The notes under the pieces were generated by a model. The model was given only the letters and a program-made list of their open reading frames with translations, was not told the origin of the DNA and ran no database searches. From Mycobacterium simiae (GTDB taxonomy: Bacteria; Actinomycetota; Actinomycetes; Mycobacteriales; Mycobacteriaceae), in NCBI RefSeq assembly GCF_008370645.1, contig NZ_VTZN01000033.1, positions 1 through 39,267 on the forward strand: a stretch of DNA of 39,267 nt, read 5' to 3'. The position numbers and the translations under genes were made by a program. The stretch's first letter is position 1. Every line of letters begins with the position of its first letter. Positions 34,911 through 39,267 of the stretch are shown one piece after another.

Positions 34911-35450
34911 TTAGCGCAAAGTCTTGGCGTAGAGCAGGCTGTCTTGCGGTTCGGGCGCTAGGTTCGGACAGTGCGCGTAGCGGGCCAGCCGACCCTCGAG
35001 CACGAACCCGGCTCGCTGCAATAACCGCGCCGACCTGACGTTGTCGACATGGCAGGTGGCCCAGACCCGATACACCTCGGAGTCGTGCGCGAGTTCGGCT
35101 AGCAGCATGCCCAGTGCTTCGGACATCAGACCGACCCCCCACCACCGCTGACCCAGGCAGTAGCCGATCTCGACGGAGTGGAGCGCCGGACGCCTGCAGC
35201 TAATCAGGCCGACGACGTCGCCAAAGCCGTGCCGGGTGATCAGCCAGGTCCGTTCGTCGTCGCCGATGTTGAAGACCTCAGTGATCACGCGACGCGTTTC
35301 GGCGAGTTGGGTGTGCGGTGTCCACAACAAATACCGCGCCACCTCTGGATCGCGGGCAATTCCTTCGAACAGGGCTTCGGCGTCCTCGAGCACGGGTGGC
35401 CGCAGCAGCAGCCGTGGGCTGGCAAGGTAGGTCGGGGGCAAGTTGCTCAT
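34911..35450 (-). CDS. GNAT-family N-acetyltransferase (RimJ/RimL-type)
   Basis: A 179-residue acetyltransferase. The RimJ/RimL layout is clear: LASPRLLLRPPVLEDAEAL start, VEIGYCLGQRWWGVGLMSEA with the acetyl-CoA-binding loop, then VYRVWATCHVDNVRSARLLQ and RAGFVLEGRL. It transfers acetyl from acetyl-CoA to a protein N-terminus or a small amine; the acceptor is unknown. It follows the serine-hydrolase gene by 12 bases and is most likely co-transcribed with it. Confidence 0.92.
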   Translation of the reverse strand: MSNLPPTYLASPRLLLRPPVLEDAEALFEGIARDPEVARYLLWTPHTQLAETRRVITEVFNIGDDERTWLITRHGFGDVVGLISCRRPALHSVEIGYCLGQRWWGVGLMSEALGMLLAELAHDSEVYRVWATCHVDNVRSARLLQRAGFVLEGRLARYAHCPNLAPEPQDSLLYAKTLR

Positions 35451-35462
35451 TGCGAGCCGCCG

Positions 35463-36719
35463 TTAGAGTCCGAGCGCGCGATAGGTGCGGCTGACGAATC
35501 TCGGTTGTGCCAACCGCATCTTCGCCAGAGCGGCATTGCCTGCGACTGCCTCCGCCGCGTCCACCGACAGGTCAGGACAATGCTGTATCAGATACAACAG
35601 GATCAGATTCGCGGCGGGGTCGGCCTGCCACCAGGTCCCGTACGCGCCGGGCCAGCTGAACGTGCCCATCCCGCCCGGCCCAAAAAGGGGCGTCGACTTC
35701 TCCGGGTCGGTGACTACCGACAGATTCAACCCGAACCCGCGTCCCACCCAGAACGGTGCTCCTAGAAAGTTATACCGTTTCTGCTCGTCGGTCAGCCGGT
35801 CGCTGCGCATCAGGCGCGCCGACTCCGCGGAGAGCACCCGACCACCGTCGATTGTTCCGTCGCCCAGCAGCATCCGCACGAACCGTAAGTAGTCGTCGGC
35901 AGTCGACCACAGCCCGCCGCCGGCATTGCAGAACGACGGCGGTTCCAGCTGCGGCGGACCCATCACGTCGTGACGCAATTGATCCTGTTCATCGAGGCGG
36001 TACATGGTTGCGGCACGTCGTTGCGCTTCGCGCGAAACGAAGAATCCGGTGTCGGTCATGCCGGCCGGACCCAGCACTTTTTCGTCCAGGACCAGATGGA
36101 GCGGCTTGTCTTCGATGCGGGAGATGATGACGCCCAGCACGTCGATGGCATGGCTGTAGGTCACCCGGTCGCCGGGTTGGTGGATCAATGGCAGGGCGGC
36201 AAGCTCGGCAAGCCAGGTGTCCGGACCCATGCCAAAGGGCAGTCGCATGTAGGCCTGCGAAATCGGTCCGGATACCGAAAAACCGTAGGCAAGGCCGCTG
36301 GTATGGGTCAGCAGATCCTCGATCAGGATGGCACGGCGGGCGGGCATGGTCCGGTCCAGCGCGCCGTGCGGGTCTTGCAGGACCCGCGGATCGGCTAGCT
36401 CCGGCGCCCAGCGTGCGACTGGGTCATGCAATGCCAGCTTGCCTTCGTCGATCAGACTCATCACCGCGGCAACGGTGACCGGCTTGGTCATCGACGCGAT
36501 GCGAAACAGCGTGTCCCTGTGCATCGGCAGCTGCGCGCCGACATCGCGATAGCCGATCTCGTTGACCTGCAACACTTTCCCGTGTTGCCAGACCACCGTC
36601 ACCGCGCCGGCAAGCAAGCCGGCATCGCAGACCTCGCGAATAGCTACCTGATTGCCGTCGAGATTCACCGGGTCCAGATTAGACGCCTTAGGCGGGTAGC
36701 CATGGCAGTGGGACCGCAT
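35463..36719 (-). CDS. Serine hydrolase of the beta-lactamase / family VIII esterase fold
   Basis: A 418-residue protein with no signal peptide, thus probably cytoplasmic. The nucleophile motif is SMTK (S76-K79) in LFRIASMTKPVTVAAVMSL, the second tyrosine is Y188 in VTYSHAIDVLG, and the third element near the C-terminus reads SWPGAYGTWWQADP, a W-x-G form rather than the KTG of penicillin-binding proteins. Such enzymes are mostly esterases acting on short-chain esters, amides or lactams. The ATG at 36719 is the first in frame and lacks a strong ribosome binding site. It leads a two-gene unit with the GNAT gene. Confidence 0.9.
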   Translation of the reverse strand: MRSHCHGYPPKASNLDPVNLDGNQVAIREVCDAGLLAGAVTVVWQHGKVLQVNEIGYRDVGAQLPMHRDTLFRIASMTKPVTVAAVMSLIDEGKLALHDPVARWAPELADPRVLQDPHGALDRTMPARRAILIEDLLTHTSGLAYGFSVSGPISQAYMRLPFGMGPDTWLAELAALPLIHQPGDRVTYSHAIDVLGVIISRIEDKPLHLVLDEKVLGPAGMTDTGFFVSREAQRRAATMYRLDEQDQLRHDVMGPPQLEPPSFCNAGGGLWSTADDYLRFVRMLLGDGTIDGGRVLSAESARLMRSDRLTDEQKRYNFLGAPFWVGRGFGLNLSVVTDPEKSTPLFGPGGMGTFSWPGAYGTWWQADPAANLILLYLIQHCPDLSVDAAEAVAGNAALAKMRLAQPRFVSRTYRALGL

Positions 36720-36887
36720 GGTTGGCGGCGTGAAGCGCGAAACAGGTACTTCGCGCCGATGCGAAAAGGTTTCCCAGCTGGCTTACCCCGTGTTAATGTC
36801 GCGCTCTTCGGCAATGTGATCTGGGGAGCATGCTGTGGGAGCAACGGCTCCTCAATCTCCGGTTGGACAACTCAGCAAAGGCTGGCC

Positions 36888-37148
36888 ATGAATGGCTTGA
36901 TCTCAATCCGGCAAATCTGCGGTCAATGTGTCTCCCCTCGTCTTTCGCCCGCAGTTTCTGTTGTGATTGTGTTCGCGGCGGCACTGGAGGTGACGACGAT
37001 CGCCGGGTGCGGGCACAAATCGACCACGGGAACTGCGCAGACGTCCGGCACAACAGGGGACCGGCGCCCCATCATCTGCAGCGCAGCAGCTCCCGCGCGA
37101 CAGCTCCAAAGCCACGAAAGCCCTCCGCTCGCTTCACGTCATCCCTGA
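36888..37148 (+). pseudogene. Truncated lipoprotein
   Basis: An 86-codon frame starting MNGLISIRQICGQ. A lipoprotein-type signal follows: VSVVIVFAAALEVTTIAGCG, with lipobox IAGC, then a Thr/Ser/Gly-rich start of a mature protein (HKSTTGTAQTSGTTG). After that the frame becomes Pro/Ser/Arg-rich and stops, and no lipoprotein body follows in any frame. I read it as the front end of a lost lipoprotein gene, though a very short lipoprotein is possible. Confidence 0.45.
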
Positions 37149-37280
37149 AGGGGAGGGGTGCTGTCAAGGCGTTAGCGACCTAGGGGTTTGCTGATTTTCG
37201 GCCTCCGTGTAGGCGGCCCACCTCGTAACGACAACGTGTGAACCGCCAGGGTTGTCGCTACAAGCGATATCCTGGCGAAA

Positions 37281-37955
37281 GTGACGGACCCGAATTCTTC
37301 CCTAGGATCTGCTGACCAGCCGCGCATGGATTTCGATGCGCTCTATCGCGGTGAGAGTCCCGGCCCGGGCATCCCGGCGATCAAGACGCCACCGTGGGAC
37401 ACCAAGGCACCCAAAGAGAATGTGATCGCGTGGCAGACGGGCGGCTGGATACACGGTGACGTGTTGGATATCGGCTGCGGACTTGGCGACAACGCTATCT
37501 ACCTGGCTGAGCAGGGAAACCGCGTGACCGGCCTGGACATTTCCCCCACCGCCTTGATCACCGCCGAACGCCGCGCCAACGACGCCGGGGTCGACGTGAA
37601 ATTCGCGGCAGCAGACGCCACCACACTCGACGGGTACACCGAGGCGTTCGACACCGTCATCGACAGCGGAATGTTCCATTGTCTCGACGACGTCGGCAAG
37701 CGCAGCTACGCCGCCGCCGTGCACCGTGCCACCCGGCCGGGCGCAACTTTGTTAATGAGTTGCTTTTCCGATGCCAACCCACCCCATGACGAGTTCCCGC
37801 TGCCCGCGGTGCCCGAGCAGACGTTGCGCGACGTCCTGGCTGGTGCGAGATGGCACATCGAATCACTGGAGCCCGTCACGGTGCGCCGCGAACTGGACGG
37901 AACCGAAACCGAGATGGCGTTCTGGTACGTCCGCGCCCAACGGCAAGATCCCTAG
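37281..37955 (+). CDS. SAM-dependent methyltransferase (Rv0560c-like group)
   Basis: A 224-residue class I methyltransferase. An N-terminal [15 protein letters not shown] is followed by the PPW element (TPPWDTKAP) that caps the substrate site in thiopurine/halide-type enzymes. Motif I is [20 protein letters not shown], then VTGLDIS, and [13 protein letters not shown] lies near residue 135. The layout resembles M. tuberculosis Rv0560c, an enzyme shown to methylate quinone-like or antimicrobial molecules; that function is only suggested here. It starts with GTG at 37281. It converges on the sulfotransferase gene, and the two stop codons overlap (bases 37952-37955). Confidence 0.92.
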   Translation: MTDPNSSLGSADQPRMDFDALYRGESPGPGIPAIKTPPWDTKAPKENVIAWQTGGWIHGDVLDIGCGLGDNAIYLAEQGNRVTGLDISPTALITAERRANDAGVDVKFAAADATTLDGYTEAFDTVIDSGMFHCLDDVGKRSYAAAVHRATRPGATLLMSCFSDANPPHDEFPLPAVPEQTLRDVLAGARWHIESLEPVTVRRELDGTETEMAFWYVRAQRQDP

Positions 37956-38959
37956 ACAGCGGGGTTGTATCCCCGGCGACCCTGGTGGACCCAGGCGAGT
38001 AGCTCCGGCGGCGCGAGCTGGTTAATGCGATCGTGGTAGCGGCGGCACTCCGCGGGGCCGAAGTACTGCTGCCAATCCCCGGAGCCGCCGCGGCGAAAGA
38101 ATCGCTCCGCGCTGTGGAAAATACCGTCGGTGCTGTTGGGGGCCACCGCTGCGGCCCGCGACCGCATCGCACCTAGGCTGGCGTACCCGGCCAGCTCAGC
38201 GGCGCGATCCCGACTCAGATCGATGCCGAGCACCGCAGCAAGCCGCATCAGCTCAGCTACCAGGTCCAGCTGGTAGTCGGCGTAATGGAATAGCGCCAGG
38301 TTGGGCAAACGACGACGCTCCCACGCGGTGCCGAAGTGGTGCAATATGTTGGCCAACGTCCCAATCCCCGGAGCCGCGAATCCCACACCAGGGGGCGGCA
38401 AGGCCGGTCCCTCCATCCAGTCCCGGAACTCCTCTTTCGGGCCGCGCCCACGAGGTTGCGGCCCGGGCTGGGGCCCCGACGGGCCCGAGCGCAGCTGCGG
38501 TGGCACCGCGGCCTCATGCAACTCACGCAACCGCTCGACGTCGACGTTGGCGACATGGAACAGCATCGACACTGCGGCATCCCGCGGATCGCGGCCCACA
38601 CAAATGTAAGTAACCCGATCGTCGAGCACCAGGCCGTCCAACGGGGTGTGGGTCTTGATGAACCGGCGGTGTTCTTGCGCCGCCAGGACGGCGACGACCT
38701 CATCGATGGGCCGAATGGTCTGGTCTAGCCACGGTGACACCGTCGACAATGGGCCCGGCAGGTCCGGTCCGTCGAAGATGAGCAATGACACCAGGCGCTG
38801 TGTCCACGTCATGCCGCACTTCGAGGGTGTCGAAATGATGATGTCGCCCGCACGCAGCTGCAGCGCATCCCAACGCGAGTTGTCGGTCATCAGCGAGCGG
38901 TATACGACGCGGTCGTGCACCGGCGCACTGCCCTGCTGCGGCTCAGGGGTATTGGTCAC
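37952..38959 (-). CDS. PAPS-dependent sulfotransferase
   Basis: A 335-residue sulfotransferase. The 5'-phosphosulfate loop is [14 protein letters not shown] (43-56), KTHTPLD lies at 102-108, and the 3'-phosphate motif is [15 protein letters not shown] (121-135). The family's final GSGDWQQYF is also present. A Pro/Gly-rich insertion (about 155-175, [15 protein letters not shown]) may be a loop over the active site. It moves sulfate from PAPS to a hydroxyl of a lipid or small molecule, as mycobacterial Stf proteins do. The GTG at 38959, preceded by AAGGATGG, is the best start; the frame's first 54 codons overlap the remnant of another gene. The Cys in the first loop replaces the usual Ser/Gly. 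Confidence 0.88.
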   Translation of the reverse strand: MTNTPEPQQGSAPVHDRVVYRSLMTDNSRWDALQLRAGDIIISTPSKCGMTWTQRLVSLLIFDGPDLPGPLSTVSPWLDQTIRPIDEVVAVLAAQEHRRFIKTHTPLDGLVLDDRVTYICVGRDPRDAAVSMLFHVANVDVERLRELHEAAVPPQLRSGPSGPQPGPQPRGRGPKEEFRDWMEGPALPPPGVGFAAPGIGTLANILHHFGTAWERRRLPNLALFHYADYQLDLVAELMRLAAVLGIDLSRDRAAELAGYASLGAMRSRAAAVAPNSTDGIFHSAERFFRRGGSGDWQQYFGPAECRRYHDRINQLAPPELLAWVHQGRRGYNPAV

Positions 38960-38996
38960 TAGGGCACCATCCTTGTTGCGGGTCTCGAGTTGAGGT

Positions 38997-39137
38997 TCGC
39001 GGAAGGGACTCGGCGCGTTCGGCGGGGATGCCCAGCGAGCCCACCGACTGCTCGATGATCTTGGGGCCACCGGGGTGAATTGCCCACAGATCAACGTCGG
39101 ACATCTGTAACCCGTTGTCATTCAGCATGTCTGAAAC
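38997..39137 (-). pseudogene. Type III polyketide synthase fragment
   Basis: The minus strand encodes [18 protein letters not shown] then [32 protein letters not shown] is the catalytic-His region of chalcone-synthase-like enzymes (Pks10/11/18 type). The frame then turns into unrelated text and stops at 38943, before the NML/GNM part of the C-terminus. No start or thiolase-fold front is left in the window, so this is a broken copy. Confidence 0.6.
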
Positions 39138-39267
39138 TACCGGATGGGCCCATCCATCCTGACCATGGCGCTGCCGACGGCCTGCGCACTGTCCTCTGGC
39201 TGGTTTGTCACCTCGGCGTCGACGCTTTCCATCGGAAGGGTGGTGATAGCGGTTGTCACCAAATTGA
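39138..39267 (-). CDS. C-terminal end of an unidentified protein, partial
   Basis: A frame entering from the right edge, 42 codons long, ends at TAG (39138-39140). It reads NLVTTAITTLPMESVDAEVT and ends AMVRMDGPIR. The composition looks like real protein, but the piece is too short to name. It overlaps the polyketide synthase remnant's frame only in DNA, not in reading frame. Confidence 0.35.

Overview
The window comes from a slow-growing Mycobacterium close to the tuberculosis lineage. The evidence is high GC content, a PPE protein of the PPW subfamily under a B12 riboswitch (PPE2-like), two PGRS genes (one lacking its PE domain), and a core block that matches M. tuberculosis Rv2531c-Rv2532c-nusB-efp-pepQ-Rv2536. 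It is not M. tuberculosis H37Rv itself: both sides of that block carry other genes, and an extra flavoprotein gene sits between the Rv2531c and Rv2532c homologues. The species is not assigned.

Layout. 1-1.75 kb: the end of a carboxymuconolactone-decarboxylase-like gene, then decayed DNA with a LysR regulator remnant. 1.75-4.4 kb: the PPE2-like gene (minus) behind a cobalamin riboswitch, and a divergent gene of unknown function. 4.4-8.05 kb: gene-poor accessory DNA with a VapBC pair, a small secreted protein, a scrap of a Ser/Thr kinase gene and a DUF2510 membrane protein. 8.45-10.23 kb: a tightly coupled DprA-like / ComF-like phosphoribosyltransferase pair. 10.29-14.73 kb: a segment bounded by matching multi-copy inverted repeats like insertion-sequence ends, with no transposase. 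It carries a four-gene oxidative operon (haem-oxygenase-like di-iron protein, cytochrome P450, NTF2-fold protein, CruF/DUF422-like membrane protein) and a divergent MarR regulator with a perfect palindrome between them. 14.7-16.2 kb: a frameshifted Ser/Thr kinase. 16.2-19.8 kb: plasmid-like DNA with a ParB-type protein, a 15-bp inverted-repeat pair, a strong hairpin, and a PGRS tract without a PE domain.

19.98-27.93 kb: conserved chromosomal block: a PLP-dependent basic amino acid decarboxylase, an FAD/NAD(P) oxidoreductase that has lost one redox cysteine, the Rv2532c homologue, NusB, EF-P, PepQ and the Rv2536 homologue. 28.1-30.2 kb: a full PE_PGRS gene. 30.4-31.3 kb: an ERCC4-type nuclease with an Lsr2-like tail. 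31.35-33.83 kb: an LLM oxidoreductase - TetR - AhpD-like operon behind a perfect 20-bp palindrome. 34.0-39.3 kb: a YoaK-like membrane protein, a GNAT acetyltransferase, a beta-lactamase-fold esterase, a truncated lipoprotein, a SAM methyltransferase, a sulfotransferase, and remnants of a type III polyketide synthase.

The strongest leads for something undescribed are the transposase-less cassette with its di-iron/P450 operon and the DprA-phosphoribosyltransferase pair beside it. Family assignments rest on motifs and recalled family knowledge; no database search was run.
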